A stretch of 64,000 bases of DNA from Synechococcus sp. MW101C3 (GCF_002252635.1 NZ_NQKX01000009.1:124001-188000), one strand, 5' to 3'; shown: positions 1-7,827, counted from the stretch's first letter. Numbers and translations: made by a program. The notes: generated from the letters alone by a model not told the origin.

Positions 1-44
1 ACACCGTGGCGTGAACCGGCCGGCTGGGGCAGGCGGCAAACCGG

Positions 45-518
45 ATGGGCCACTGGTGGGTACTGCCTTGGAGACCACCCTGGAGGGCTACCCCCCTGCT
101 CCCGCCTGTTCGAATCGTCATCCTCGCCAAAGCGCCCGTCCCGGGGCAGGTGAAGACCCGGCTGGAGCCGGCCCTGGGACCGGCCGGCGCCGCGCGGCTG
201 GCCGAACGGCTGCTGCGCCGGACCATCCGCACCGCCTGCGCCAGCGGCCTGGGCGTGGTGGAGTTGTGCACGACGCCTGCTCCCGACCATCCGGCCTGGC
301 GGCGGCTGAACCTGCCGGCGGAGCTGGCCTGGAGCGAGCAGAGCCCCCTGGCCGATATCGACGAGCCTGCCGATCTGGCTTTTCTGCCACTGGGACTGCG
401 CGCACACCTCGAGACCTGCCATGGCCATCGATTCATCCCAGAGCCGACCGGAGCCCCAGCCCCCGTTCGCCAAGGAACTGCTCGACAGCCTGCAGGTGGT
501 GATTCCGGTGCGCAATGA
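45..518 (+). pseudogene. DUF2064 (TIGR04282-like) glycosyltransferase, internally deleted
   Basis: The first 60 or so residues match the start of the DUF2064 nucleotide-diphospho-sugar transferase-like family: VILAKAPVPGQVKTRL followed by an alanine/arginine-rich helix. The text then jumps from HPAWRRLNLP straight to the family's C-terminal signature PLADIDEPADLAFLPLGL. The middle of the fold, roughly 90-100 residues in usual members of about 200 aa, is absent while the frame stays open. The reading frame also runs about 100 nt into the next gene instead of stopping near its start. I see an in-frame internal deletion; a working enzyme is unlikely. An assembly collapse is the alternative. The ATG at 45 is the only clear start and gives an atypical 21-residue leader. 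Confidence 0.6.
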
Positions 519-1170
519 ACGACTGACGATCGCCCATGTGATCGGCCAGCTGCAGCACCAGGGGCTGCGGCGCATCCGGGTGGTGGACAACGGCAGCAGC
601 GATGGCAGCGCCCTGATCGCCGCCGCGCAGGGGGCGGAGGTGCTGAGCGAACCGCGCCTCGGCTACGGCAGGGCCTGCTGGCGCGGCTGCCTTGAGCTCG
701 ACCCCGCGGTGCGCTGGCTGCTGTTCTGCGATGGCGACGGCAGCGATCCGATCGAGGAGCTGCCCCGCTTCCTGCCGCTGCTGCACGACCACGACCTGCT
801 GCTGGGCGATCGCACCGCCACGGCCGCGGGGCGGGCGGCACTCACCCCCCTGCAGCACTGGGGCAACCGTCTGGCGACGGGGCTGGTGGCCCTGGGCTGG
901 GGCTTCCGCTACCGCGACCTGGGGCCCCTGCGCCTGGTGCGCCGCTCTGCCTTCGAGGCGATGGGGATGCGCGACAGGGGCTACGGCTGGACGCTGGAGA
1001 TGCAGGTGCGGGCGATCGAGCTGGGCCTGCGCATCGGCGAGATTCCCATCTCCCACCGACCGCGCCTGGCCGGGGACTCAAAGATCTCCGGTCGCTGGCG
1101 CGCCAGTGTGCGGGCAGGGAGCGTGATCCTCCCCACCCTCGGCCGTCTGTGGCTGCGGCGATGGCACTGA
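421..1170 (+). CDS. Family 2 glycosyltransferase
   Basis: A 249-residue GT-A type glycosyltransferase of the dolichyl/polyprenyl-phosphate sugar transferase kind. VVIPVRNE (residues 26-33) opens the nucleotide-binding fold, DNGSSDGS (56-63) follows, and DGDGSDP (104-110) supplies the DxD-like metal site. No transmembrane segment is evident, so it probably acts at the cytoplasmic face. Its 3' end overlaps the start of the next gene, a polytopic glycosyltransferase, which suggests that the two work on the same lipid-linked sugar. Substrate unknown. Confidence 0.85.
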   Translation: MAIDSSQSRPEPQPPFAKELLDSLQVVIPVRNERLTIAHVIGQLQHQGLRRIRVVDNGSSDGSALIAAAQGAEVLSEPRLGYGRACWRGCLELDPAVRWLLFCDGDGSDPIEELPRFLPLLHDHDLLLGDRTATAAGRAALTPLQHWGNRLATGLVALGWGFRYRDLGPLRLVRRSAFEAMGMRDRGYGWTLEMQVRAIELGLRIGEIPISHRPRLAGDSKISGRWRASVRAGSVILPTLGRLWLRRWH

Positions 1171-2498
1171 GACTCCAGCTGCCGGCTGGGCTGCGGCTGA
1201 CAGGGCTTCGGAAGGCCTGGCTGCGCCAAGCGGCCAGCGCCCTGCTGCTGATCGGCGGGGCATTGATGATGCGCCCCCACGGCGATCTGTTCGACCCCGC
1301 CAACCTGCAGCCGTTCTGGCTGGCGGCAGCGGTGATGGGGGCGGGCTTTGCCCTGTCCTGGTCGCTGGCCGCGCTGCCCCGGGCGCTGTTCTGGGCGGTG
1401 GCCGTGCTCACGCGGCTGGCGCTGCTGGGCATGGAGCCCGGCGATGACATCTGGCGCTACCTCTGGGAGGGGAGGATCCAGCTGCAGGGCTTCAGCCCCT
1501 ACGACCTGCCGCCGGATGCCGCGGCGCTGGAGGGGCTGCGCACGCCCTGGTGGCCGCAGATCAACCATGCCGGCACCACCGCCATCTATCCGCCGCTGGC
1601 GCAGCTGCTGTTTCGGCTGCATGCCGCCGTGGCCCAGCAGGCGCTGCTGTTCAAGCTCTCCTTCACCGCCGCCGACCTGGCGATCTGCGGCCTGCTGGCG
1701 GCGCGTTTCGGGGCGGCACGCACGGCGCTCTACGCCTGGAATCCGCTGGTGATCTACGGCATCAGCGGCGGCGGCCATTACGACAGCTGGTTCCTGCTGC
1801 CGCTGGTGGCGGCCTGGCTGCTGAGCGAGCGCACGCCCGGGCCCCAGGGCGCCCGCGCCCAGGCCGGGGTCGACCTGCTGCTGGGCCTGAGCGTGGCGTT
1901 GAAGTGGATCACCGTGCCGCTGCTGATCCAGCGGGCCTGGAGCCGCTGGCGGCAGACACGGCGGCCCGGGCCGCCCTTGGCCACCGTCCTGGTGGGGCTG
2001 GCCCCCCTGCTGCTGGGGGCCTCCCTGTTCTGCGGCCTGCGCAGCTGCCCGCTGGTGCCCACCGGCTCCAGCTTCGTCCGCCACGGCCGCAGCGCCGAAT
2101 GGTTGCCCCACTGGATCGGCCGGCTCTGGCCCTGGACCCTGCAGACCAATGCCGTGCATGGGCTGCTGCTGCTCCTGGTGGTGGGGGTGCTGCTCGCCAG
2201 CCGGGCGCGGCTGGGGGTGTTCGCCTGGCGCTACCTGCTGGCCCTGCTGCTGCTCTCCCCGGTGGTGCACGCCTGGTATTTCATCTGGCTGATGCCCTTC
2301 GCGGTGCCCAGCCAGAACTGGGGGGCGCGGCTGGTGAGCCTGTCGGCGTTCGTGTATTTTGTGCTGCCCTCGCGGCTGCCCGACTGGCAGCTCACGACCC
2401 CGGAACGGCTGCTGCTGTGGCTGCCCTTGCTGCTGGGTCTGCTGCTGAGCCTGCGGGGGGAACACCATGACCGAACCGAATCGTCCGCTCAGCGGTAA
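1161..2498 (+). CDS. Polytopic membrane glycosyltransferase (GT87/DUF2029-like)
   Basis: A very hydrophobic protein of about 445 residues with some ten predicted membrane spans. An acidic pair in GDDIWRYLWEGR after the second span resembles the conserved Asp region of integral-membrane mannosyl- and arabinosyltransferases that use polyprenyl-phosphate sugars, and YPPLAQLLF is typical of the first periplasmic loop. The ATG at 1161 lies inside the end of the upstream GT2 gene; a GTG at 1149 is an alternative. Overlap with the GT2 gene supports one operon, with GT2 charging a lipid carrier and this protein transferring the sugar outside the membrane (inference). Confidence 0.7.
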   Translation: MALRLQLPAGLRLTGLRKAWLRQAASALLLIGGALMMRPHGDLFDPANLQPFWLAAAVMGAGFALSWSLAALPRALFWAVAVLTRLALLGMEPGDDIWRYLWEGRIQLQGFSPYDLPPDAAALEGLRTPWWPQINHAGTTAIYPPLAQLLFRLHAAVAQQALLFKLSFTAADLAICGLLAARFGAARTALYAWNPLVIYGISGGGHYDSWFLLPLVAAWLLSERTPGPQGARAQAGVDLLLGLSVALKWITVPLLIQRAWSRWRQTRRPGPPLATVLVGLAPLLLGASLFCGLRSCPLVPTGSSFVRHGRSAEWLPHWIGRLWPWTLQTNAVHGLLLLLVVGVLLASRARLGVFAWRYLLALLLLSPVVHAWYFIWLMPFAVPSQNWGARLVSLSAFVYFVLPSRLPDWQLTTPERLLLWLPLLLGLLLSLRGEHHDRTESSAQR

Positions 2499-2523
2499 AC
2501 CCCTGGTCTGCTTTCGCGCTTCC

Positions 2524-3387
2524 ATGGCTTCGCTTCGTTGGCGTGTCCCGTCGCTGGCGCTCTGCGGGGTGCTGCTGCTCAGCGCCGCAGGCTGCGGCGG
2601 CGGACCGGCCGCGCAGATCCTCCGCCAGAGCAGCGGCAGCGCAACAGCCAACGCTCCCCAGCCGCGCCTGGATCCAGCCCCCTTCAACGCCGTGTTGCAA
2701 GCGGTGGTGGACGCGCAGGGGCTGGTGGACTACGACACCCTGCAGCGCGATCCGGCCCAGCTGAATCGTTACCTCAAGGAACTGGCTGCGCTCACGCCGG
2801 AGCGCTTCGGCTCCTGGCCGGAAGCCGATCAGATCGCCCTGCTGATCAACGCCTACAACGCCCTCACCCTGCGCTCGGTCATTGATCACAAACCGATCCG
2901 GCCCAGCATCAAGGACATCCCCGGCGTGTGGAAGTTCCGCCGCCACGCGCTGATGGGCCAGCAGCTCACCCTCGATGGGATCGAGCACGAGATCCTGCGG
3001 CGCGAGTACAACGAGCCCCGCATCCACGCCGCCCTCGTCTGCGCCGCCATGAGCTGTCCGCCGCTGCGAGGCGAAGCCTTCACGGGCGCGGAGCTCGACC
3101 AGCAGCTGGACGATCAGAGCAAGCGCTGGCTGGCCAGCAACGTGGGGCTGCAGATCGACCGGGCCAACAAAACCGTGGGCATCTCAAAGATCTTTGAGTG
3201 GTTCGGAGACGACTGGTCGCGCGCCGATCCCAAGGCCGCCACGGTGCCCGGCCACAAGAAGCAGAGCGCAATTCTGCGCTTCATCGCCCGCTACCGGCCG
3301 GCCGAGGATCAGAAGCTGCTACTGGGGGGCGACTACCGCCTGACGCACCTGCCCTACGACTGGAGCCTGAATCGCTCACGGCGCTGA
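2524..3387 (+). CDS. DUF547 lipoprotein
   Basis: A 287-residue DUF547 protein. The N-terminus has a signal peptide and a lipobox ending LLLSAAGCGGG, so it is probably a lipid-anchored envelope protein. The family core is clear: DYDTL, the INAYNALTLRSV helix, LTLDGIEHEIL, and ALVCAAMSCPPLRGEAF with a conserved cysteine pair. The ATG at 2524 is preferred to one 57 nt upstream because it puts the signal peptide at the N-terminus. DUF547 proteins have no settled function. It ends just before GC falls at the cassette array. Confidence 0.85.
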   Translation: MASLRWRVPSLALCGVLLLSAAGCGGGPAAQILRQSSGSATANAPQPRLDPAPFNAVLQAVVDAQGLVDYDTLQRDPAQLNRYLKELAALTPERFGSWPEADQIALLINAYNALTLRSVIDHKPIRPSIKDIPGVWKFRRHALMGQQLTLDGIEHEILRREYNEPRIHAALVCAAMSCPPLRGEAFTGAELDQQLDDQSKRWLASNVGLQIDRANKTVGISKIFEWFGDDWSRADPKAATVPGHKKQSAILRFIARYRPAEDQKLLLGGDYRLTHLPYDWSLNRSRR

Positions 3388-3687
3388 ATTGGTCGCGGAG
3401 AGAATGCGTGTGCAGGTGATAGCGCTTATGAGTTGAAGAGCATTAGGCCTTGCGCAAAATGTCTCTTGCAGGTGGCAAAACGACCACAGGATATGTATCG
3501 TTGCGAACAGACGTTCTCTGACCTGCGAACCAATCGCGCCGCTCTCCCCTGGCCAACCAAAGCCCTTGAATCATCTGCTTGATGGGATGACCTTGGTGCG
3601 TTTCGCCCTACGGTTTGCAGAAGGGCAAGGCCAAGCCGGGGTGGTTTGCAGAACTGTCGAAGAACAAGTTAGCCGAAAGTTCTGGAG
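3388..3687. other. Intergenic boundary before the cassette array
   Basis: No gene I can support. Base composition shifts from GC-rich to mixed here. A short open stretch at about 3608-3715, containing KGKAKPGWFAEL in one frame, could be a gene remnant, but I do not recognise it. GTTAGCC at 3668-3674 resembles an attC right box, yet no paired left box lies within about 120 bases. Confidence 0.4.
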
Positions 3688-4002
3688 ATGGCAGGGGTCT
3701 TCTCCTATCTCGCCTTAATGAATAATTCTGGCGATCACCCAGCGGCAAAACCAAATCCTGCTATGATTCCGAAAATGGCGATTCCTATGGCAACTCAAAA
3801 CGAGCAAGGCGGTCAAACATTTACCCTCTATTTTGTTGAGAACATACGAAAAAATCTTACTCGACGCGGCATGGCAAGGCGCAGGCTGGCAAACAAGCGT
3901 CCAGCCGCAATCCAAGCTCTCATGACTATCAACAAGAGCAATTCGGAAATTCAACGCGATCTCCAAAGTGCATTCACTAAAATAGCTCATGAACATAAGT
4001 GA
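3688..4002 (+). CDS. Hypothetical small basic protein, cassette-borne
   Basis: An open frame of 104 codons with internal ATGs; starting at 3787 would leave a 71-residue protein that is strongly basic in the middle (LTRRGMARRRLANKRPAA) and helical at its end. I do not recognise the family. Its last 14 nt overlap the start of the next gene, which suggests translational coupling and is the main reason to believe it is real. The start is uncertain: GGAG lies only a few bases before the ATG at 3688. Confidence 0.4.
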   Translation: MAGVFSYLALMNNSGDHPAAKPNPAMIPKMAIPMATQNEQGGQTFTLYFVENIRKNLTRRGMARRRLANKRPAAIQALMTINKSNSEIQRDLQSAFTKIAHEHK

Positions 4003-4549
4003 CGTCGATGCCACTGCAGAGGAAAACTCTTATAATCCTATTTACGAAAAGCTTGTCGAGTCAGGAGACGACATTAATGGCATGATTGCCTATGCTCTTT
4101 ATAAACGTGAGAAGATCGAGTTTATTCGAGGTTCTCTTTCCAAGTACGGCAGGCCTCCGAACGAAGCAGAGCGAGAGTCTTTTCATCTATCTTCTAATAC
4201 TGATGCTAGGCTCAATGCCTACAGAATTCAAGCCGGCGTAATTGCAAGGGAGTTTCTAGAGATATCTCTTGAGGAGAAGGTCAAAGAGATTGAGGACAAA
4301 TGGCAAGAGGGTTATTTGCAAGGCCAGATTGGCTCCGACCTGAAAGAGCTTAAAAGATTTGGGCCTGGCGTTCTTCAAGGAGTTGTATCTTCGTGGATTT
4401 TTTCTTTCTCGGTTGCATTGGTATTGCTTGCGGCAGTGGTTATCCGTGTCGGCCCCGGTGATGTGTTTAATGAGGTATTACGCATGATAAAGAATGAGCC
4501 TAGTAAGCCTGAAAAGCAGTCTCAGGCCTTCAAAGAGCCCCGCAAGTAG
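3989..4549 (+). CDS. Unknown single-pass membrane protein with YALYK motif
   Basis: A 186-residue protein of unknown function. Residues 15-45 carry NPIYEKLVES, then IAYALYKREKIEF (33-45), a soluble helical module I recall from uncharacterised proteins in accessory islands (memory, not a search). A helical acidic stretch follows (90-125), then one membrane segment (about 131-153) preceded by GVLQGVVSS, and a short charged tail. The topology suggests a cytoplasmic N-terminal sensor or adaptor tethered to the inner membrane. It is coupled to the small gene upstream and followed by an attC site, so the two form one cassette. Confidence 0.65.
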   Translation: MNISDVDATAEENSYNPIYEKLVESGDDINGMIAYALYKREKIEFIRGSLSKYGRPPNEAERESFHLSSNTDARLNAYRIQAGVIAREFLEISLEEKVKEIEDKWQEGYLQGQIGSDLKELKRFGPGVLQGVVSSWIFSFSVALVLLAAVVIRVGPGDVFNEVLRMIKNEPSKPEKQSQAFKEPRK

Positions 4550-4565
4550 ACTCCTTGCGGATTAC

Positions 4566-4652
4566 GGCTAACATCAAGATACAGCGGGCGGGAACACTAA
4601 TCTGCCCACGAGCCCGTGGTCTTCAGCCCGCCGCTGATCTTGAGCGTTAGAG
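4566..4652 (+). other. attC site 1
   Basis: Left box GGCTAAC (4566-4572) and right box GTTAGAG (4646-4652) flank a long imperfect palindrome: ATCAAGATACAGCGGGCGGG near the left pairs with CCCGCCGCTGATCTTGAG near the right, with a one-base mismatch or bulge and a variable centre. It closes the cassette carrying the 186-residue membrane protein. The outer boxes are slightly degenerate. Confidence 0.75.
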
Positions 4653-4714
4653 AGATGGGGCACAGGCTGCCGTGCGAAGGAGTGGTATAGTCTGCGTATA
4701 GCCGCAGCTGGGGC

Positions 4715-4957
4715 ATGCAGACGAAGGTTCAGAAATGGGGTAACAGCCTGGGCGTGAGGATTCCACGCGGCTTGGCTGAGGAGGTTGGCCTAGGGGCTGG
4801 TACTGAGGTCAGCCTCACAGCGAAGGACGGTGAACTGGTGCTGAGGCCCGCCGTTCCAAGCCGGCTCAGGCTTGCGGATCTTCTGGCGGGCGTCACGCCC
4901 GAGAACATCCACGCCTCCATTGATACGGGGGATGCCGTAGGGACCGAAGCATTCTGA
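4715..4957 (+). CDS. mazE: MazE-family antitoxin
   Basis: An 80-residue AbrB/MazE-type DNA-binding antitoxin. The swapped-hairpin N-terminus is typical: VQKWGNSLGVRIPRGLAEEVGL, then TEVSLTAKDGELVLRP. The C-terminal part is acidic and flexible, as in antitoxins that wrap around the toxin. It overlaps mazF by one base (TGATG) and should be cotranslated with it. MazE with MazF normally represses its own promoter; a TATAGT at about 4686-4691 could be the -10 element. Stabilising toxin-antitoxin pairs are common in large cassette arrays. Confidence 0.92.
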   Translation: MQTKVQKWGNSLGVRIPRGLAEEVGLGAGTEVSLTAKDGELVLRPAVPSRLRLADLLAGVTPENIHASIDTGDAVGTEAF

Positions 4958-5313
4958 TGTCCTCCTACGTGCCCGATCGTGGTGATCTGGTGTGGCTGGA
5001 GTTCACACCACACGCCGGAAGTGAACAGCGTGGAAGAAGACCAGCACTTGTTCTATCTCCAAAGTCCTACAATGGAAAAGTCGGTCTGGCCTTGTTCTGT
5101 CCTGTGACGTCAAAGGTCAAGGGATACCCATTCGAAGTGAAGCTCCCTGATGGATATACCGTCAGTGGAGTTGTTCTGTCAGATCAGCTGAAGAGCCTTG
5201 ACTGGCGATCCAGGAATGTGAAGTTCATTGAGCGGACTTCCTCAGATGTAATGGAGATGGTAACTGCGAGGGTGTTACCGCTTCTTGAGCCTGACACTCC
5301 TGCCACTCTCTAA
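4957..5313 (+). CDS. mazF: MazF-family mRNA endoribonuclease toxin
   Basis: A 118-residue PemK/MazF toxin that would cut single-stranded mRNA at short sequence motifs. It follows E. coli MazF closely along its length: YVPDRGDLVW, GSEQRGRRPALVLSP (the conserved Arg and the strand region of the active site), a KGYPFEV strand, and LSDQLKSLDWRSR carrying the conserved Ser/Asp helix region. It is full length and intact, and is paired with mazE. Its TAA stop lies inside the left box of the next attC site, so the cassette has essentially no 3' untranslated spacer. Confidence 0.95.
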   Translation: MSSYVPDRGDLVWLEFTPHAGSEQRGRRPALVLSPKSYNGKVGLALFCPVTSKVKGYPFEVKLPDGYTVSGVVLSDQLKSLDWRSRNVKFIERTSSDVMEMVTARVLPLLEPDTPATL

Positions 5314-5397
5314 CACCGCCATGCACCTGAGCCGCCGCCGCAAGGTCATCTTCTTCGCCGAGCATTCTTTGCGGCCAGGTGATGGCGAGCGTTAGGC
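5308..5397 (+). other. attC site 2
   Basis: Left box CTCTAAC (5308-5314) and right box GTTAGGC (5391-5397). The inner arms ACCGCCATGCACCTG and CAGGTGATGGCGAGC pair almost perfectly, leaving an extrahelical base (G in ATGCACC), the usual strand-selection feature of attC sites. The arms are nearly identical to those of sites 3 and 5. It closes the mazEF cassette. Confidence 0.88.
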
Positions 5398-5499
5398 AGA
5401 TACGAGGCAGCAATCCCGTCTTGCAATCGCCAGGTCACTGCCATAGCCGGGTGACCTTGAGGACCCTACACTAGGGGCATATGGACTTTTGTTGAATCA

Positions 5500-6078
5500 A
5501 TGATTAAAGACAGGGCAAGGATAGGCGTCGCTATTGCTCTCTTCTTCACGTTGGTGGTATACCACATATTTTCCGTCGTTGGCCAGCTGGGCGAAGCCAA
5601 CCATTTGCCAACAAGTATAATGAAGCTGTATCAGATTGCTGCGCTCATGCCAACAGCTCTCTTCTTCGTATGGGCAATAGATGCTAATTTCTTGATTCGT
5701 GGCGTATTGCGAAATAACTATATTGGGGGCGTTTATAAGGGGAAGTCGGAAGACTATGGCAAATGCTCGGGCAGCGCTCCTCCGGACAGAAGCGACCACA
5801 TTGAGGAGTTTAGAATTTCACAGACACTCTTCTCTGTAACTCTTTCCGGTTGCTCGTATCTGGCCGACGGAGCCAAGAAACTCGTGGCAAGCTACAAAGG
5901 AGAGCAATTCAAGTGGGATCGCGGGAATGCCGTTTTTGCAATAGAAATGACAACTGACACAACTGAGTATGGAGTTCTTGAGATCAGCTTCCATAATGAA
6001 AGCGCAGATGGAGTGTACTGGTCTACAAATCCATCGACACGGATTCCAGCCAGATTTACTGTGACGAGAGTAAGCTAG
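5500..6078 (+). CDS. Cap15-like protein: two membrane helices plus beta-barrel domain
   Basis: A 192-residue protein with two N-terminal membrane helices (about 8-28 and 41-66), then a beta-rich domain (75-192). That domain opens with YIGGVYKG, continues with EEFRISQTLFSVTLSGCS, and ends with alternating strands through GVYWSTN to FTVTRV. Two helices plus a small barrel is the layout of Cap15, the CBASS effector that disrupts the inner membrane when its barrel binds a cyclic nucleotide, and the GxYxG ... IxQTxxxxxVxLxxxS pattern is similar. There is no CD-NTase gene in this cassette or anywhere in the window. The family assignment rests on architecture and motif resemblance, not a search. A stand-alone membrane-active defence protein or an unrelated lipocalin-like protein are both possible. 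Confidence 0.5.
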   Translation: MIKDRARIGVAIALFFTLVVYHIFSVVGQLGEANHLPTSIMKLYQIAALMPTALFFVWAIDANFLIRGVLRNNYIGGVYKGKSEDYGKCSGSAPPDRSDHIEEFRISQTLFSVTLSGCSYLADGAKKLVASYKGEQFKWDRGNAVFAIEMTTDTTEYGVLEISFHNESADGVYWSTNPSTRIPARFTVTRVS

Positions 6079-6121
6079 GTCTGCGAATGTATGAGTGATC
6101 TGAATGACCCCATTGATTCCT

Positions 6122-6208
6122 GCCTAACCATGCCATGCACCTGAGCCGCCGCCGGGGCTTAATCTCAAGGGCCAATCACTCTTTGCGGCCAGGTGATGGC
6201 AAACGGTA
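6122..6208 (+). other. attC site 3, right box degenerate
   Basis: Left box GCCTAAC (6122-6128) is perfect and the arms CCATGCACCTGAGCCGCC and GCGGCCAGGTGATGGC are almost the same as in site 2. Where GTTAGGC should follow, the sequence reads GGTATCC (about 6205-6211), three mismatches, so the cleavage triplet GTT is lost. The site is probably inactive for excision on that side. Confidence 0.75.
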
Positions 6209-6359
6209 TCCATATCTAGTATCCCTGCTCACCGAGTTCTTGGTCAATCAACGGAGACAGTTCTCTGCTTACGGAAAGCGGAGTTTCAGCCGGACACTCT
6301 GGAAATATTGGCATTTAAAGCAACTTCCTTGTCGTACGGCCATCTTTGCCATGGATTGG

Positions 6360-6830
6360 CTACCGAGTGAGGATGATCAACAGAAAGACAACAAAAGCGA
6401 GGATCGCAAACGAAGTAACGGGGTAAGCTCTAAACCCTTGAAGAATAAAGAACGGCCAGAAGAATGGGAAAAAGATCGCTAGACCGCCAAAGACCCCCCA
6501 GACGATCTTGTGTGTGTCCCTTTTTTCTTTTTCTTTCTTTTCATTGAGTCGGACTTTTTCTTCCTCCCACTTTGACTCTAGAATAATTCTTTCATCGGAG
6601 AGATCATGTGGCCATTGTCCTGCTGCGCGAGCCTCATTGAGGGACTCGCCGATGTCAGTCTCTTCAGTTTTAGTTACGGCCAATTCCTTTGCTGAAAGTT
6701 CCGCGATCTCTCTCCGAAGACGATCTATTTCATCACGCTTTCTTTGGGCTTCTAATAGCCTTTGTTTTTCACGCTTTAGAAAGTTTGCTTTATCCTTGAG
6801 TTCATCAAGGCTATGTGTTTCATTGTCCAT
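6360..6830 (-). CDS. Unknown coiled-coil protein with two C-terminal membrane helices
   Basis: A 156-residue protein of unknown function, encoded against the direction of the array. Residues 8-60 form a charged coiled coil (KREKQRLLEAQRKRDEIDRL), a second highly charged helix spans 85-107, and two membrane helices close the protein (about 108-133, rich in Phe, and 136-156). It may sit in the inner membrane with a cytoplasmic coiled-coil stalk. Reverse-oriented genes in cassettes usually carry their own promoter; none is obvious. No attC separates it from the genes downstream. Confidence 0.6.
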   Translation of the reverse strand: MDNETHSLDELKDKANFLKREKQRLLEAQRKRDEIDRLRREIAELSAKELAVTKTEETDIGESLNEARAAGQWPHDLSDERIILESKWEEEKVRLNEKKEKEKRDTHKIVWGVFGGLAIFFPFFWPFFILQGFRAYPVTSFAILAFVVFLLIILTR

Positions 6831-6954
6831 TCTTGAGCTGTCATGGGCAGTGACACATAATCTATGACCTCCCTCAGACTGTGCCCGCCCTGCCGGCTTC
6901 CGATCTTGGCATTCCGCATATCTAATAGGTTTGCTGACTCAGCCCTGCATCTAG

Positions 6955-7233
6955 TACCGGGGGCACTACCATCCAGAGACGCAGCGGAAGCACCAGCGCA
7001 CCCTTGAGCCGATCTTCTCCCGTCCCGTAAGCGGCAACTTGCCGTGGAGGGGCATTGAAGCCCTGTTTAAGGAGCTTGGTGGGGATGTCAGTGAGAGGGC
7101 GGGCAGCCCAGTCACGGCCGGTCTGTTTGGCGAAGTCAGGGTCTTCCACAGACCCCATCCATCGCCTGTTACAGACAAGGGTGCTGTTGCTTCAATCCGC
7201 AAATGGTTTGGAGAACACAGAGTGACACCATGA
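6955..7233 (+). pseudogene. HicA toxin remnant, start codon missing
   Basis: The frame from 6955 to the TGA at 7231-7233 encodes a HicA-like mRNA interferase: KHQRTLEPIFSRPVSGNLPW, IEALFKELGGDVSERAGS, then VRVFHRPHPSP with the family's conserved His, and VASIRKWFGEHRVTP. No ATG or GTG precedes KHQRTL before an in-frame TAG at 6952; the only start, TTG at 7039, would remove the first helix. I call it a decayed toxin whose start was lost. Its stop overlaps the start of the hicB remnant, as in intact hicAB pairs. Confidence 0.7.
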
Positions 7234-7545
7234 CTCTCATGACTGTGGATGGCTACCAAGCCAAAATTGAGTTCGACGAGGAAATGGATCGGTTTCGTGG
7301 GACATTCTCGGGCTATCTGGAGGAGCGGACTTTTATGGATCCAGTCCGGATGAGCTTCGTTGAGAATTCAAGAAGTCACTGGACGTCTTTCTTGAGGTCT
7401 GCAAGGAACAAGGAATTGAACCCCGGAGACACTTTTCAGAAAATTCAATCTTCGGATCCCTCCTGAGTTACACGAGAAGTTAGCGTTGACGGCGGAGGCG
7501 CAGGGCAAGAGCCTCAACACACTTGCTCAGGAAGCACTCCAGTGA
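7230..7545 (+). pseudogene. HicB antitoxin remnant, frameshifted
   Basis: The ATG at 7230 opens with MTVDGYQAKIEFDEEMDRFRG, a HicB partial RNase H-like start. After about residue 35 the family text moves to other frames: ADFYGSSPDELR in one, then FKKSLDVFLEVCKEQGIEP, and finally FNLRIPPELHEKLAL ... GKSLNTLAQEALQ in the last, ending at the TGA at 7543-7545. At least two to three small indels are needed to explain this. The ribbon-helix-helix C-terminus is still legible, so decay is fairly recent. With its toxin also broken, the module is presumably inert. Confidence 0.75.
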
Positions 7546-7827
7546 AGTGTCAAGGCATAGAGGAACGGATAACAAGCCCCTTGAGTGGACAGGCCACCAG
7601 CGGTTTACTGCTTACGCTCTAGAGTCCTTGCCTGCCACTCAGGGGCAGCGTTGGACTGCACGGACACGCCTTCATGTCACTCAGAGCCACAGCCACAGAG
7701 TAGAGTTTCTGCTAACTTCAACGATCAAGTTGAGCGAGCATCTTAAGGACACGACAATATGCCAAAAAGACGACAAGGTGGCGGTGAAGGCTTTAAGCCA
7801 ACGCATCAATCAAGCCATGGCAATCCA

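Noticed and set aside
981-2687. 568-residue minus-strand open frame
   Set aside because: Antisense to two well-supported glycosyltransferase genes; its Gln/Pro/Arg-rich text is a GC-driven artefact.
3668-3674. GTTAGCC as a first attC right box
   Set aside because: No matching left box or stem within about 120 bases upstream, and the sixth base breaks the GTTRRRY pattern.
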